Below are positions 25,206 to 34,310 of a stretch of DNA of 64,000 nt, in pieces. Source of the DNA: Pantoea sp. At-9b (lineage in GTDB: Bacteria > Pseudomonadota > Gammaproteobacteria > Enterobacterales > Enterobacteriaceae); assembly GCF_000175935.2 (NCBI RefSeq), contig NC_014838.1, positions 310,001 through 374,000 of the forward strand, in the 5' to 3' direction. How positions within the stretch are numbered: the first letter of the stretch is position 1; each line of letters begins with the position of its first letter. Under the pieces are notes generated by a model. The model ran no database searches and was not told the origin of the DNA. It was given only the letters and a program-made list of their open reading frames with translations. The position numbers and the translations under genes were made by a program.

Positions 25206-25775
25206 TTAGTTGGTCGCGGTTTGCGGATGGGCGTCGCTGTACTGCTTCACGGCTGCAAGGGCTTTTTCGATATGGGTATCGGGGTTTCTGTCAGTATAAC
25301 TCAGTAAAATGTCGCCATTTGGCGCGATCACGTAGGAAGTACGATCGGACAGGGTTTTGCCTTTCATCTGCATGGTGGTCTGATACTCCGCCGCGACTTT
25401 GGCACCCGGGTCGGCCGCGACCGTGAATTTATCGCGACATTCCAGTTTGGAAAAGTCACTTACCTGATCGGTGTTACCGGCGGTGACACCAATCACCGTT
25501 GCGCCCATTTTTTTGAAGTTATCGGTTGCTTCAGCAAAATCATGCGCTTCAAGGGTACAACCCTTGCTGAATGCCGCCGGGAAGAAGTAGAGCACGACCG
25601 GGCCTTTCTGTAATGCCTGTTGCAGCGAGAAGGTCAGCGGTTTACCCGCCAGCGCACCTTGCAGTTCAAAGTTGGGGGCTTTGGCACCGACCGGCAGCGC
25701 GGCGAACGCCGTGGTGGAGAGGCCCAACGCGGCAGCCATAGTCAGGGTACAAACGAGGTTTTTCATGCGTTTCAT
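25206..25775 (-). CDS. Periplasmic peroxiredoxin (AhpC/TSA, BCP-like)
   Basis: A 189-residue protein with a signal peptide (cleavage near TAFA-ALPVG) and a thioredoxin-fold peroxiredoxin body. The peroxidatic cysteine is Cys73 in FFPAAFSKGCTLEA; Cys113 (KLECRD) is a possible resolving cysteine. ATG 25775 follows AGGAG. Export of a peroxiredoxin needs a periplasmic reductant, which the neighbouring DsbD-like protein could provide. It is the first gene of the four-gene unit with dsbD-like, sigF-like and nrsF-like genes. Confidence 0.84.
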   Translation of the reverse strand: MKRMKNLVCTLTMAAALGLSTTAFAALPVGAKAPNFELQGALAGKPLTFSLQQALQKGPVVLYFFPAAFSKGCTLEAHDFAEATDNFKKMGATVIGVTAGNTDQVSDFSKLECRDKFTVAADPGAKVAAEYQTTMQMKGKTLSDRTSYVIAPNGDILLSYTDRNPDTHIEKALAAVKQYSDAHPQTATN

Positions 25776-25954
25776 TATCTGCTCCTGCGGAGTTGAGGGT
25801 GTTCCGGTTGTGTGACGCTACTGATCAGTTCGCTGGTATTGACGGGAAAGTTTCGGTCTGGGGAAAAATTTTTTCCAGGGCGTCAATTTGTTGAAAAAAT
25901 TGCCGATAACAGGGCTGTGACGTTTTATGCAGACGGAAAAAAGGAGGAAGTTTA

Positions 25955-26320
25955 ATGCGTGCTACTAACAAAATAACCTTGGCAGCGTTGGCGTTGTTGT
26001 CTTCATCAGCCTTTGCTGCCCCGATCGCGGGAGTGCCGGGGGAGCCATTTAAGGTCGGTAATGAGGTGATCTGTCTGAAGGAAATACAGCAACAGATGAC
26101 GCCGTATCTTAAATCCTTTGAGGAAGAGAAAGGGGTTAAATATAAATTTATCGTCAAGTCTGGATTGAGCGCTAACGACATGGCGGGTTTGCGTCTGGAA
26201 GTTAAACGCGTTGATGGCGGCTTGAACGATCATATCGCGGATATGGATTATTACTGGATTCAGGAACGTGGCAGCATGTGCCAGCCTGCTTACATTATTC
26301 TCGACAGAATTGCGCAATAA
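25955..26320 (+). CDS. Hypothetical secreted protein with two cysteines
   Basis: A 121-residue protein with a clear signal peptide (MRATNKITLAALALLSSSAFA-AP) and a strong GGAGG ribosome site. The mature part has two cysteines (VICLKE and SMCQPAY), which could form a disulfide, and a charged middle. I do not recognise the family. It is divergent from the peroxiredoxin operon, with 179 bases between them, so the two may share promoter signals of the envelope redox response; that is inference. Confidence 0.65.
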   Translation: MRATNKITLAALALLSSSAFAAPIAGVPGEPFKVGNEVICLKEIQQQMTPYLKSFEEEKGVKYKFIVKSGLSANDMAGLRLEVKRVDGGLNDHIADMDYYWIQERGSMCQPAYIILDRIAQ

Positions 26321-26362
26321 ACCCCTCACGGTTATCACTGGCGCGAGGTCACGGGCATATAT

Positions 26363-26785
26363 CTATTGCTGTAAACGCGCCAGCATTCGCAGGCTTTGGG
26401 AAAACAGTACATCGGCGATACGGGGCGGGAAATCAGCGGGTAACATACGTTCTACTTGGCGGATGGCGTCTGGGAATTGCGTAATAAAGAAATCCATAAT
26501 TTCCACCATGCGGTTCTGGTCAAAATTTACTGCCTTAGCCGTTGCCATAAAATGCCGTGGGAATATTTTCTCAATCTCCATCTTTTTACCTTTCGTGGCT
26601 TTTAACCCCATCGCCAGTTTCAGATCACGGATGTTCAATCCGGTTCCACCCAACACGGGGTAAGCCGAAATGACATCATAGAAAGGTGTCAGGCGATAGC
26701 TGCCCCCTCGCTCAATAAATACCGAGAAGTTTTTCGCATGTCCGTCGGTGGCACCATTCATCCACGCCACCAACTCCTGCTTCAC
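26363..26785 (-). pseudogene. hipA: hipA remnant: C-terminal third of HipA kinase
   Basis: A 140-residue frame matching only the C-terminal end of HipA, starting right at the catalytic loop (ATDGHAKNFSVFIERGGSYRLTPFYDVISAYPVLGG). Full HipA is about 440 residues, so about 300 N-terminal residues, including the ATP-binding loop, are missing. The frame begins with GTG overlapping the hipB stop, as if an in-frame deletion fused the hipB end to the hipA tail. The catalytic Asp and Asn remain, but without the N-lobe it cannot be an active kinase. It lies downstream of an intact hipB. Confidence 0.8.
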
Positions 26786-27036
26786 CAGTCATTCTCCTGA
26801 TCGTAACTCGCCGGAGTCTCGTTTGCGTCCAGCTTCTCGTGAATATCCAGCTTTAGTTCAAGGGACTGCAGGATCTTAAACAGCGTCGCCAGGGTGGTCA
26901 GGTCGGGATTGTTTTCGAAATGTGAGATCGTGGCCTGTTTCAGCCCCACTTTTTTGGCGAGTTGCGTCTGGGTCCACTGATTTTTCTGTCGAATTAACCG
27001 GATGTGATGAGCAAGCTGTCTTGGGCTATAAATCAT
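26782..27036 (-). CDS. hipB: HipB-family antitoxin/repressor
   Basis: An 84-residue HTH_3 protein. Its sequence follows E. coli HipB closely in layout (YSPRQLAHHIRLIRQKNQWTQTQLAKKVGLKQATISHFENNPDLTTLATLFKILQSLELKLDI). HipB binds HipA and represses its own promoter through several operators. Four operator sites lie just upstream at 27083-27184. Its toxin partner is truncated, so here HipB is an antitoxin without an active toxin and may persist as a plain repressor. Confidence 0.88.
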   Translation of the reverse strand: MIYSPRQLAHHIRLIRQKNQWTQTQLAKKVGLKQATISHFENNPDLTTLATLFKILQSLELKLDIHEKLDANETPASYDQENDW

Positions 27037-27082
27037 CGCAAATCCTCACGGGATGTAGGGCAAGATAGCGCAAATGACGAAT

Positions 27083-27184
27083 TATCCCTTAATCGGGATA
27101 ATGATTAATTTATCCCTTATAGAGGGTAAAGTCAAAATTATCCTCGATAAAGGATAACCACGCAATTATCCCCAGTGAGGGATA
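27083..27184. promoter_or_regulatory. Four HipB operators on a 28-bp pitch
   Basis: The HipB operator form is TATCC-N8-GGATA. Copies lie at 27083-27100 (perfect), 27111-27128 (right arm GGGTA), 27139-27156 (perfect) and 27167-27184 (perfect). Starts are exactly 28 bases apart, so all lie at related helical phases and could be bound cooperatively. The array sits between hipB (leftward) and accB (rightward), 113 bases before the accB start. Confidence 0.85.
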
Positions 27185-27296
27185 ATTGCAACTGGCACTT
27201 TTTGCTTATAACCCCAACTAAACTCCCTATGTCCTGTGCGGCGGGCCGCTCTGCTATAACAACTCCCGTTATGTTAATGAGCACGGAACCCCGTCT

Positions 27297-27752
27297 ATGG
27301 ATATTCGTAAAATCAAAAAACTGATCGAGCTGGTGGAAGAGTCCGGCATCGCTGAGCTGGAAATCTCTGAGGGCGAAGAGTCGGTTCGTATCAGCCGTTC
27401 TCCGGCCAATATTGGTTATCCGGTTATGCCGCAGGTGTATGCGGCTCCCGCAGCGCAACCCGCAATCGCCCCCTCCGTGGCAACCCCGGTAGCCGAGCCT
27501 GCTAAGCCGGAAATCAGTGGCCACATCGTGCGTTCACCGATGGTCGGCACTTTCTACCGCACCCCAAGCCCGGACGCGAAAGCCTTTATCGAAGTCGGCC
27601 AGAAAGTTAACGTTGGCGACACCCTGTGCATCGTTGAAGCGATGAAAATGATGAACCAGATCGAAGCCGATAAATCCGGCGTGGTGAAAGCGATTCTGGT
27701 GGAAAGTGGCCAGCCGGTTGAATTTGACGAGCCGCTGGTTGTCATCGAATAA
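27297..27752 (+). CDS. accB: Biotin carboxyl carrier protein of acetyl-CoA carboxylase
   Basis: A 151-residue BCCP. The N-terminus [21 protein letters not shown] and the C-terminal biotinyl domain with the biotin-accepting Lys in EAMKMMNQI are nearly the enteric standard. Between them is an Ala/Pro-rich linker (residues about 38-72) that differs more. AccB carries CO2 on biotin from AccC to the AccAD transferase in the first step of fatty-acid synthesis. accC follows 11 bases on. The usual upstream neighbour aroQ is absent; the hipB locus lies there instead. Confidence 0.95.
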   Translation: MDIRKIKKLIELVEESGIAELEISEGEESVRISRSPANIGYPVMPQVYAAPAAQPAIAPSVATPVAEPAKPEISGHIVRSPMVGTFYRTPSPDAKAFIEVGQKVNVGDTLCIVEAMKMMNQIEADKSGVVKAILVESGQPVEFDEPLVVIE

Positions 27753-27763
27753 CGAGGCGAACC

Positions 27764-29113
27764 ATGCTGGATAAAATTGTCATTGCTAACCGCGGTGAGA
27801 TCGCGCTGCGCATTCTGCGTGCCTGTAAAGAGCTGGGCATCAAGACTGTGGCGGTGCACTCCACGGCGGACCGTGACCTGAAGCACGTGCTGCTGGCAGA
27901 TGAAACTGTCTGCATCGGCCCGGCGCAGTCGGTCAAAAGTTACCTCAATATTCCGGCCCTGATCTCCGCCGCCGAAATCACCGGCGCGGTAGCGATCCAT
28001 CCGGGATATGGCTTCCTGTCTGAGAACGCCGATTTTGCCGAGCAGGTTGAGCGCTCCGGCTTTATCTTTATCGGCCCGAAAGCGGACACCATCCGCCTGA
28101 TGGGTGACAAAGTGTCGGCGATCACCGCGATGAAAAAAGCGGGTGTCCCGACCGTACCCGGTTCTGACGGCCCGCTGACGGAAGACATGGATAAAAACCG
28201 TGCCTTCGCCAAACGCATCGGTTACCCGGTGATCATCAAAGCCTCCGGCGGCGGTGGTGGTCGTGGTATGCGCGTGGTGCGCAGCGACAAGGATCTTGAG
28301 CAATCCATCAACATGACGAAAGCGGAAGCCAAAGCGGCTTTCAACAACGACATGGTCTACATGGAAAAATACCTTGAGAATCCGCGCCACATCGAGATTC
28401 AGGTCATGGCTGACGGCCAGGGCAACGCCATCTATCTGGCGGAGCGCGACTGCTCAATGCAGCGCCGTCACCAGAAAGTGGTGGAAGAAGCGCCGGCACC
28501 GGGCATTACCCCGGAACTGCGTAGCTTTATCGGCGACCGCTGTGCCAAAGCCTGTGTGGATATCGGCTACCGCGGTGCGGGGACTTTCGAGTTCCTGTTC
28601 GAAAACGGCGAGTTCTACTTCATTGAGATGAACACCCGTATTCAGGTAGAACACCCGGTCACTGAGATGATCACCGGTGTTGACCTGATCAAGGAACAGC
28701 TGCGTATTGCTGCCGGTCAGCCGCTGTCGATCCGTCAGGAAGACGTGGTGATCCGTGGTCATGCGGTGGAATGCCGTATCAACGCCGAAGATCCGAACAC
28801 CTTCCTGCCGAGTCCGGGCAAGATCACGCGCTTTCACGCACCGGGTGGTTTCGGTGTGCGCTGGGAATCGCATATCTATGCCGGTTACAGCGTGCCGCCG
28901 TACTACGACTCCATGATCGGCAAGCTGATCACCTACGGTGAAAACCGTGACGTGGCAATTGCACGCATGAAGAATGCGCTGGCGGAACTGATCATTGACG
29001 GCATCAAGACCAACGTCGAGCTGCAGATGAAAATCATGTCCGACGAAAACTTCCAGCAGGGTGGCACCAATATCCACTACCTGGAGAAAAAACTCGGGCT
29101 TAGCAACCTGTAA
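27764..29113 (+). CDS. accC: Biotin carboxylase subunit of acetyl-CoA carboxylase
   Basis: A 449-residue ATP-grasp enzyme of standard length. It shows [25 protein letters not shown], the glycine-rich ATP loop [34 protein letters not shown], and [22 protein letters not shown]. It carboxylates biotin on AccB using ATP and bicarbonate. It is read with accB. Downstream is a glutamate dehydrogenase gene only 15 bases away, not the yhdT-panF genes normally found after accC in enteric bacteria. Confidence 0.95.
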   Translation: MLDKIVIANRGEIALRILRACKELGIKTVAVHSTADRDLKHVLLADETVCIGPAQSVKSYLNIPALISAAEITGAVAIHPGYGFLSENADFAEQVERSGFIFIGPKADTIRLMGDKVSAITAMKKAGVPTVPGSDGPLTEDMDKNRAFAKRIGYPVIIKASGGGGGRGMRVVRSDKDLEQSINMTKAEAKAAFNNDMVYMEKYLENPRHIEIQVMADGQGNAIYLAERDCSMQRRHQKVVEEAPAPGITPELRSFIGDRCAKACVDIGYRGAGTFEFLFENGEFYFIEMNTRIQVEHPVTEMITGVDLIKEQLRIAAGQPLSIRQEDVVIRGHAVECRINAEDPNTFLPSPGKITRFHAPGGFGVRWESHIYAGYSVPPYYDSMIGKLITYGENRDVAIARMKNALAELIIDGIKTNVELQMKIMSDENFQQGGTNIHYLEKKLGLSNL

Positions 29114-29128
29114 AACCGGAGGTCAGTT

Positions 29129-30400
29129 TTGTCAGCACTTTCCTATGTGACGGGTGACCGTCACTCTGCCTGGTCAACCTATCTGACCCAGGTCGAACGC
29201 GTATTGCCGTTATTAGGTGATCTCAGCCGCTGGGCCGATACCCTGACACACCCTAAACGCGCACTGATTGTTGATATCCCGCTGGAAATGGATGACGGCA
29301 CGGTACGCCATTTTGAAGGCTATCGCGTGCAGCATAACCTGTCACGGGGGCCGGGCAAGGGGGGCGTGCGTTTCCATCCGGACGTGACCCTTGAAGAAGT
29401 GATGGCGTTGTCGGCCTGGATGACCATCAAATGTGCCGCACTTAACCTGCCGTTTGGTGGTGCGAAAGGGGGAATTCGCGTCGATCCGTCGCAGCTTTCC
29501 CGTAAAGAGCTGGAACGCCTGACACGGCGCTACACCAGCGAGATTGGCAACATGATCGGCCCGCAGCAGGATATCCCGGCACCGGACGTTGGCACCAACG
29601 CGCAGGTGATGGCATGGATGATGGATACCTGGTCGATGAATGTCGGCGCGACCACGACCGGTGTGGTCACTGGCAAACCGGTACATCTGGGCGGCTCACT
29701 CGGACGTGTTAAAGCGACCGGTCGCGGTGTATTTGTTACCGGTTGCCGTGCGGCGGCGATGCTGGGTCTGGAGGTGGCGCACAGTCGCGTGGCGGTGCAG
29801 GGCTTTGGCAATGTGGGTAGCGTCAGTGCCGAGCTGTTTCATGCGGCAGGGGCGAAAGTGGTCGCGGTTCAGGATCACAGTGCCACGCTGTATCTGGCCA
29901 GCGGGCTGGACATCCCGGCATTACAGGCATGGCAGCAGGCACACGGCAGCATTAAAGGCTTCCCGCAGGCGGATCATCTTGCTGACGACCGCTTTTGGAC
30001 GCTGAATTACGACATCCTGGTACCTGCCGCTTTGGAAGGGCAAATCACCGCCGAACGTGCGCGTGATCTGGCTTGTCGCCTGGTGATTGAGGGGGCGAAT
30101 GGTCCGACGTTACCCGAAGCGGATGATGTCTTGCAGCAACGCGGTATCGCTGTCGTACCCGACGTAATTGCCAATGCCGGTGGTGTCACGGTGAGCTACT
30201 TCGAATGGGTACAGGACTTCTCCAGCTTCTTCTGGAGCGAAGAGGAGATCAATCAGCGGCTCGACGGCATTATGCAAGGGGCGATTGATACCGTCTGGCA
30301 AAAAGCCGAGGCGTTGCAGGTCACGCTGCGCACGGCTGCGTATGCGCTGGCGTGTGAACGCATTTTGCTGGCGAGGAAAGATCGCGGGTTATATCCGTAA
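29129..30400 (+). CDS. NAD-type glutamate dehydrogenase (Glu/Leu/Phe/Val family)
   Basis: A 423-residue dehydrogenase of the RocG/GudB-like group, not the 447-residue NADP-type GdhA of E. coli. The catalytic Lys is in PFGGAKGGI; the Rossmann motif is [28 protein letters not shown] is conserved in the group. It interconverts glutamate with 2-oxoglutarate and ammonia and is usually catabolic. The start is TTG 29129, supported by CGGAGG at 29117-29122. It follows accC by 15 bases and could be co-transcribed with it. Confidence 0.85.
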   Translation: MSALSYVTGDRHSAWSTYLTQVERVLPLLGDLSRWADTLTHPKRALIVDIPLEMDDGTVRHFEGYRVQHNLSRGPGKGGVRFHPDVTLEEVMALSAWMTIKCAALNLPFGGAKGGIRVDPSQLSRKELERLTRRYTSEIGNMIGPQQDIPAPDVGTNAQVMAWMMDTWSMNVGATTTGVVTGKPVHLGGSLGRVKATGRGVFVTGCRAAAMLGLEVAHSRVAVQGFGNVGSVSAELFHAAGAKVVAVQDHSATLYLASGLDIPALQAWQQAHGSIKGFPQADHLADDRFWTLNYDILVPAALEGQITAERARDLACRLVIEGANGPTLPEADDVLQQRGIAVVPDVIANAGGVTVSYFEWVQDFSSFFWSEEEINQRLDGIMQGAIDTVWQKAEALQVTLRTAAYALACERILLARKDRGLYP

Positions 30401-30418
30401 AATACCGGGTTCGTATTA

Positions 30419-30470
30419 CGCGATAAATCGCGCCGCTACAACTCTCCTCATGGGTAGCGGTGCGATTTTT
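30419..30470. repeat. REP-like palindrome pair after the glutamate dehydrogenase gene
   Basis: CGCGATAAATCGCGCCGCTAC (30419-30439) is followed after 14 bases by the inverted partner GTAGCGGTGCGATTTTT (30454-30470). It belongs to the same repeat family as the copies near 41.1, 43.8 and 60.9 kb. With its long stem and terminal T-run it may end the upstream transcript. Confidence 0.7.
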
Positions 30471-30509
30471 AAGCAGAGTGCAGGACATCTCCTGCACTCT
30501 CTCTTTACA

Positions 30510-31589
30510 TCAGAACTGATACACCACACCCAGCGCTAATTGGTCGTCATTCGGCAGGCCGAGTTTGTTATTGTCTTCGAGCAGGTTGATTTTCCATGCT
30601 ACAAACGTCTTCATATTTTTGTTGAAGTACCAGGTCAGCCCCGGTTCGAGGAACTTCAGCAGATACGCATCGCCAACGCCTTCAATATCTTTTGCTTTGG
30701 TCTGTACCCAGGCAATCGACGGGCGAAAACCGTTGATGAATTGATACTGCAAGGTGGCTTCAAAGCTTTCCGTCTTGTTGGCGAAACCGCTTTCGCCTGT
30801 CAGGCTGTTGCTGATGGCGTAAGCGTTACGTGTCTGACCGTAGAAGGTGCCGAAGTACCACTGATTGTTGTCATATTTTGCACCAACCGCCCAGCTCTCA
30901 CCATGCGCGCCATGACCATAAACGCCATCGGCATTCTGGGCGTTGGTGCGATCCAGGTTGGCATAACCACCCACCACGCTGATACCTGAATCCAGCGCGT
31001 ACCCGAGCGAAGTGGCCCAGCCGTCGCCGTTGGAGGTGCTGATGGCATCACGTTCGTTTTTGCCCTGATATTGCAGGCCAAAACTCAGACCATCCACCAG
31101 GCCAAAAAAGTCGCGGTTGCGGTAGGTTGCCACACCGGTAGAACGGCCTCGCAGAAAACCATCCGCACTGCCGGTTGCACCACCAAATTCCGGCAGAACG
31201 TCGGTGTAGGCAATGGCGTCATATACCAGCCCGTAGTTGCGGCCATAATCGAAGCTGCCGTACTGACCCACTTTTAACCCAGCAAAACCTAAACGACTCT
31301 TATTGCCTTTCTGCGCATCGCTACCGCCTTCACTGTTGTTCAACTGAATCTGTTGTTCCCACTGACCGTAACCGGTAATCAGGTCGTTAATCTGCGTCTG
31401 GCCTTTAAAACCAAAGCGCATATAGGATTGATCACCATCCAGACTATCGTTGTTGGAAATATAATTTTCTCCCTGCACCTTGCCGTACAGATCGAGTTTG
31501 TTGCCATCCTTGTTATAAATTTCTGCTGCATGGCCCACTCCAGAGATTAACAGGGCACTGGCGATGCAGGATTTAATTGAAAGCTTCAT
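30510..31589 (-). CDS. General trimeric porin (OmpC/OmpF/PhoE family)
   Basis: A 359-residue outer-membrane porin with a 21-residue signal peptide and mature start AEIYNKDGNKLDLYGKVQGENYIS, the enteric porin hallmark. Typical strands (SYMRFGFKGQTQINDLITGYGQWEQQ, GSFDYGRNYGLVYD) and the C-terminal aromatic residue (LALGVVYQF) are present. The loop 3 region includes PEFGG. ATG 31589 gives the better spacing to GAGGA; ATG 31592 is the alternative. It diverges from a Nac-like LysR gene. An upstream leader carries a strong terminator-like hairpin. Confidence 0.9.
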   Translation of the reverse strand: MKLSIKSCIASALLISGVGHAAEIYNKDGNKLDLYGKVQGENYISNNDSLDGDQSYMRFGFKGQTQINDLITGYGQWEQQIQLNNSEGGSDAQKGNKSRLGFAGLKVGQYGSFDYGRNYGLVYDAIAYTDVLPEFGGATGSADGFLRGRSTGVATYRNRDFFGLVDGLSFGLQYQGKNERDAISTSNGDGWATSLGYALDSGISVVGGYANLDRTNAQNADGVYGHGAHGESWAVGAKYDNNQWYFGTFYGQTRNAYAISNSLTGESGFANKTESFEATLQYQFINGFRPSIAWVQTKAKDIEGVGDAYLLKFLEPGLTWYFNKNMKTFVAWKINLLEDNNKLGLPNDDQLALGVVYQF

Positions 31590-32038
31590 CATTTATTCCT
31601 CGTTTTTTGCATTTGTCATCTTGTTGGGATATCACCCCGGTTAATTCATCGCAGTAACTTAATAATTAGCGATGAAAGTAAATTCGAAAAAAAGCGCCGC
31701 TGGCAGCGAGCCAGCGGTGAAGCGCACACACAGGTTTTACCAATGACGACAGATGACGAGGGGCGAGGTTTATTATTTTTCGTGATTTAATCATCCGCAA
31801 AGCGCGTTAACGAAACGTGCTAAATTCATCACTACCATAGGGTGAGAAATAAAGTTGCCGATAAGATAATTTTGTTTTGGCCGGATAGTATTTACTTATT
31901 GACCGCTGAGGTCTTTAACCATGGGCGCTCATATAAAACGCCTATCAGGCGAAAGGCATTCCTTCTTACCGGCAGGAATATAAAGCCGATATAGTCGTGA
32001 AAATAACCGCGCAGGCGTGTACCAGCGATGAGAACAAG
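31590..32038. other. Divergent porin / nac-like intergenic region
   Basis: A 449-base AT-rich region between the porin and the LysR-type regulator. It must contain both promoters. The only strong structural signal is the minus-strand hairpin with T-run at 31686-31717. I see no sigma54 promoter and no protein-coding frame supported by features. Confidence 0.5.
31686..31717 (-). terminator. Intrinsic terminator inside the porin upstream region
   Basis: On the minus strand CCGCTGGC and GCCAGCGG form an 8-bp stem (31697-31717) around TCGCT, followed by CGC and seven T residues (31686-31693, interrupted only at the edge). It is about 100 bases before the porin start and points towards it. It would end any minus-strand transcript begun further upstream: a small RNA, or an attenuated porin leader. 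Confidence 0.65.
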
Positions 32039-32962
32039 ATGAATATACGGCGTTTGAAGTCCTTCATTACGATTGTGGATATGGGGAGCATCACCCGTGC
32101 GGCGGATGCGTTGCATATTGCACAACCCGCCCTTAGCCAGCAACTGGTGGCGCTGGAAGAGCACTTTAAACGGCAATTGTTGATTCGTAGCCAGCAGGGC
32201 GTGGTGCCTACCGAAGCCGGCAAAGTGTTGTATGGCCATGCCAACGCGATGCTGCGCCAGTTTGCGCAGGCAGAGGTCGACGTGCTGAGCGCCGGACAAT
32301 CACTGTCGGGGCGCGTATCGGTTGGGCTGGCACCATTCAGTGCGGCTTCCACGCTGGCAATGTCGTTGCTGAGCGAGATGCGCCAGCGTCATCCGGGTAT
32401 TTTGCTGCATCTGGTGGAGAGCGTCGGCCAGGCATATAGCGAACTGGTCGCCAATGGGCGGCTGGAGATGGCGCTGCTGCATGGTTGTGGTGGCATCAAA
32501 GGGCTGCATTACGAACCGCTACTGGAAGAATCCTTTTATTTTGTGGCCCACGCTGATTTTGACTTCGATGATGACGGCGGACCCTTACAGGTCAGCCAGC
32601 TTGGTGCGTTGCCGATGTTGCTGCCACCAGCCTACAATTTTGTCCGCCGGGCGATTGATGAAGCCTTCAGCCTGCACCACCAAAGCATTCATGTGGTCGG
32701 GGAGCTGGAGGCGGTGAAAAGCATCGCGCGCGCGGTGGATGCCGGTCTTGGCTGTACGATTATGCCGAAGGCGATTGCCGAACGGATTCAGTCAGAATCA
32801 CGCGATGTGATCATTCGTTCCATCAGCGGCCCGGCCATCAGCCAGACATTGTCGTTGTGCGTTTCCGATCGCACCCCACTTTCCGAACCGGCAGCGGCGG
32901 TGCGGGAGCTGTTGATTGAGCTGACCTCAGGTTTAACGCAGGCGGGAAAAATCCTCGCCTGA
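32039..32962 (+). CDS. Nac-like LysR-family transcriptional regulator
   Basis: A 307-residue LysR protein whose N-terminus MNIRRLKSFITIVDMGSITRAADALHIAQPALSQQLVALE resembles Nac, the nitrogen assimilation control protein of enteric bacteria, and DEAFSLHHQSIHVVGELEAVKSI in the effector domain also has the Nac-like form. It diverges from the porin and precedes a PotABCD-like transporter after 445 bases. It may control one or both. ATG 32039 matches the family start. It is a paralogue-level match, not proof of the true nac. Confidence 0.8.
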   Translation: MNIRRLKSFITIVDMGSITRAADALHIAQPALSQQLVALEEHFKRQLLIRSQQGVVPTEAGKVLYGHANAMLRQFAQAEVDVLSAGQSLSGRVSVGLAPFSAASTLAMSLLSEMRQRHPGILLHLVESVGQAYSELVANGRLEMALLHGCGGIKGLHYEPLLEESFYFVAHADFDFDDDGGPLQVSQLGALPMLLPPAYNFVRRAIDEAFSLHHQSIHVVGELEAVKSIARAVDAGLGCTIMPKAIAERIQSESRDVIIRSISGPAISQTLSLCVSDRTPLSEPAAAVRELLIELTSGLTQAGKILA

Positions 32963-33407
32963 TGTCTTATCACATCGTTTCTTTACAACTGATCTCCGTT
33001 TCATCCTGCGCGCCGTCAGCCCTGCATTCCTGCCGCCACAACGCCCGGTCCAACTTAGACGCTGCGGGCTTTTGACGATTTTCGTTCCTTTGACCGGCTG
33101 ATAATAGAAAAAGCCTGGGGCGGAGGACGATACGGCGGAAAATAGTGACTTTCTGTAGTGGCATAACCTGAAACGATTACGGAAATATAAGAAAAATATT
33201 GCCCATAACCGGAAGCAATATGTGCATCGTAAAATTGTATTGGGTGAGCTTGAAATAATCATATTAACGTTTTGTGATGTCGGAAAAATTAAAATAAAAC
33301 GCAGTCATCTCAATTTCTTATATTAAAGGTTTTTGCTCTCTGATTATTTCCCTGTGGTCGTTATTACTGACGAATAACGTTGTGCGAGATTTTCCCGGAG
33401 GAGTTTC
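32963..33407. other. Gene-free interval before the PotABCD-like operon
   Basis: A 445-base interval whose first 200 bases are mixed composition and last 250 are AT-rich. It probably carries the promoter of the transporter operon; GGAGGAG at its end is the ribosome site. I searched by eye for a sigma54 promoter, hairpin leader or small gene and see none that is convincing. Confidence 0.5.
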
Positions 33408-34310
33408 ATGACCGCTATTCCCACACCGCTGCCGCGTATCAAATCGGCGAGTCGCTGGCAATCGCCCGCGTTGCTGATTATTCCGCTGCTGGCATTTCAA
33501 CTTTTTTTCTTTTTTGCTCCGGCAATTAAGCTGATGTTATTCAGTTTGATGACCCAATCTGCCGATGGGAATATCAGTACGCCCTGGACCTTCAGTCATT
33601 ACTGGCACTTCTTCACCGTCGCTTTGTATAGCGATGTGTTATGGAACACGTTACACATCAGTGTGATTACCGCGCTGATAGCTGCGGTGCTGGCTTATCC
33701 GGTGGCGACGGTTCTGGTTCGCGGTCAGGCGTGGGTGGCACGTATTCTGACGTTGGTGATCATTGCGCCACTGGCGGTCAGCGTGGTGGTACGTGCCTAT
33801 GGCTGGCAGTTAATCCTCAATAATGGCCCAACGGGTCTGCTGAATTATGTGTTACTGCATCTCGGCCTGATCGACCGACCCAATACGCTGATGTTTACCG
33901 AATGGGCGGTGATTATTGGTTCCCTGCATATCTTCTTTCCGATGATGGTGCTGCCACTGGCCTCGGCGCTGGGCAAAATTGACCCCAATCTGCCGTTTGC
34001 CGCCCGTACTCTTGGCGCGCCACCGTGGCAGGTATTTTGGCGTATCACACTGCCACTCAGCCTGCCTGGCCTGGTGGCGGGGATGACGCTGGTGTTCTCA
34101 TTGGCCGCAGGTTCGTATGTCATCCCGGCATTGATCGGCGGCCCGCGCGCGCAAATGTTGGGCAACCTCGCCGAACAACAAATTGTCGCGGTATATGACT
34201 GGCCGTTTGGTGCCACCATCGCCACCATTCTGGTGTTAATCGTGATTGCCGTGAACACGTTGTCAATGAAGTTGCTGGGTGGACGTCGTCTGCCGGGAGC
34301 GTCCAAATGA
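33408..34310 (+). CDS. PotB-like ABC transporter permease
   Basis: A 300-residue inner-membrane permease with six hydrophobic segments. The coupling motif AARTLGAPPWQVFWRITLPLSLPGLVAG is typical of spermidine/putrescine-type permeases. The Pot family also serves opines, phosphonates and other small polar substrates, so the ligand is open. GGAGGAG precedes the ATG. It overlaps the next permease gene by four bases (ATGA). Confidence 0.85.
   Translation: MTAIPTPLPRIKSASRWQSPALLIIPLLAFQLFFFFAPAIKLMLFSLMTQSADGNISTPWTFSHYWHFFTVALYSDVLWNTLHISVITALIAAVLAYPVATVLVRGQAWVARILTLVIIAPLAVSVVVRAYGWQLILNNGPTGLLNYVLLHLGLIDRPNTLMFTEWAVIIGSLHIFFPMMVLPLASALGKIDPNLPFAARTLGAPPWQVFWRITLPLSLPGLVAGMTLVFSLAAGSYVIPALIGGPRAQMLGNLAEQQIVAVYDWPFGATIATILVLIVIAVNTLSMKLLGGRRLPGASK

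Noticed and set aside
27554..28390. Long minus-strand open frame (278 codons) across accB and accC
   Set aside because: Antisense to two highly conserved genes, His/Arg-rich shadow composition, no recognisable domain.
29129..30400. Assignment as the standard enteric gdhA
   Set aside because: Length and motifs fit the NAD-type 420-residue group, not the 447-residue NADP enzyme.
32963..33407. Sigma54 promoter ahead of the PotABCD-like operon (TGGCATAACC)
   Set aside because: The -24 half looks similar but no TTGC is at the required distance.
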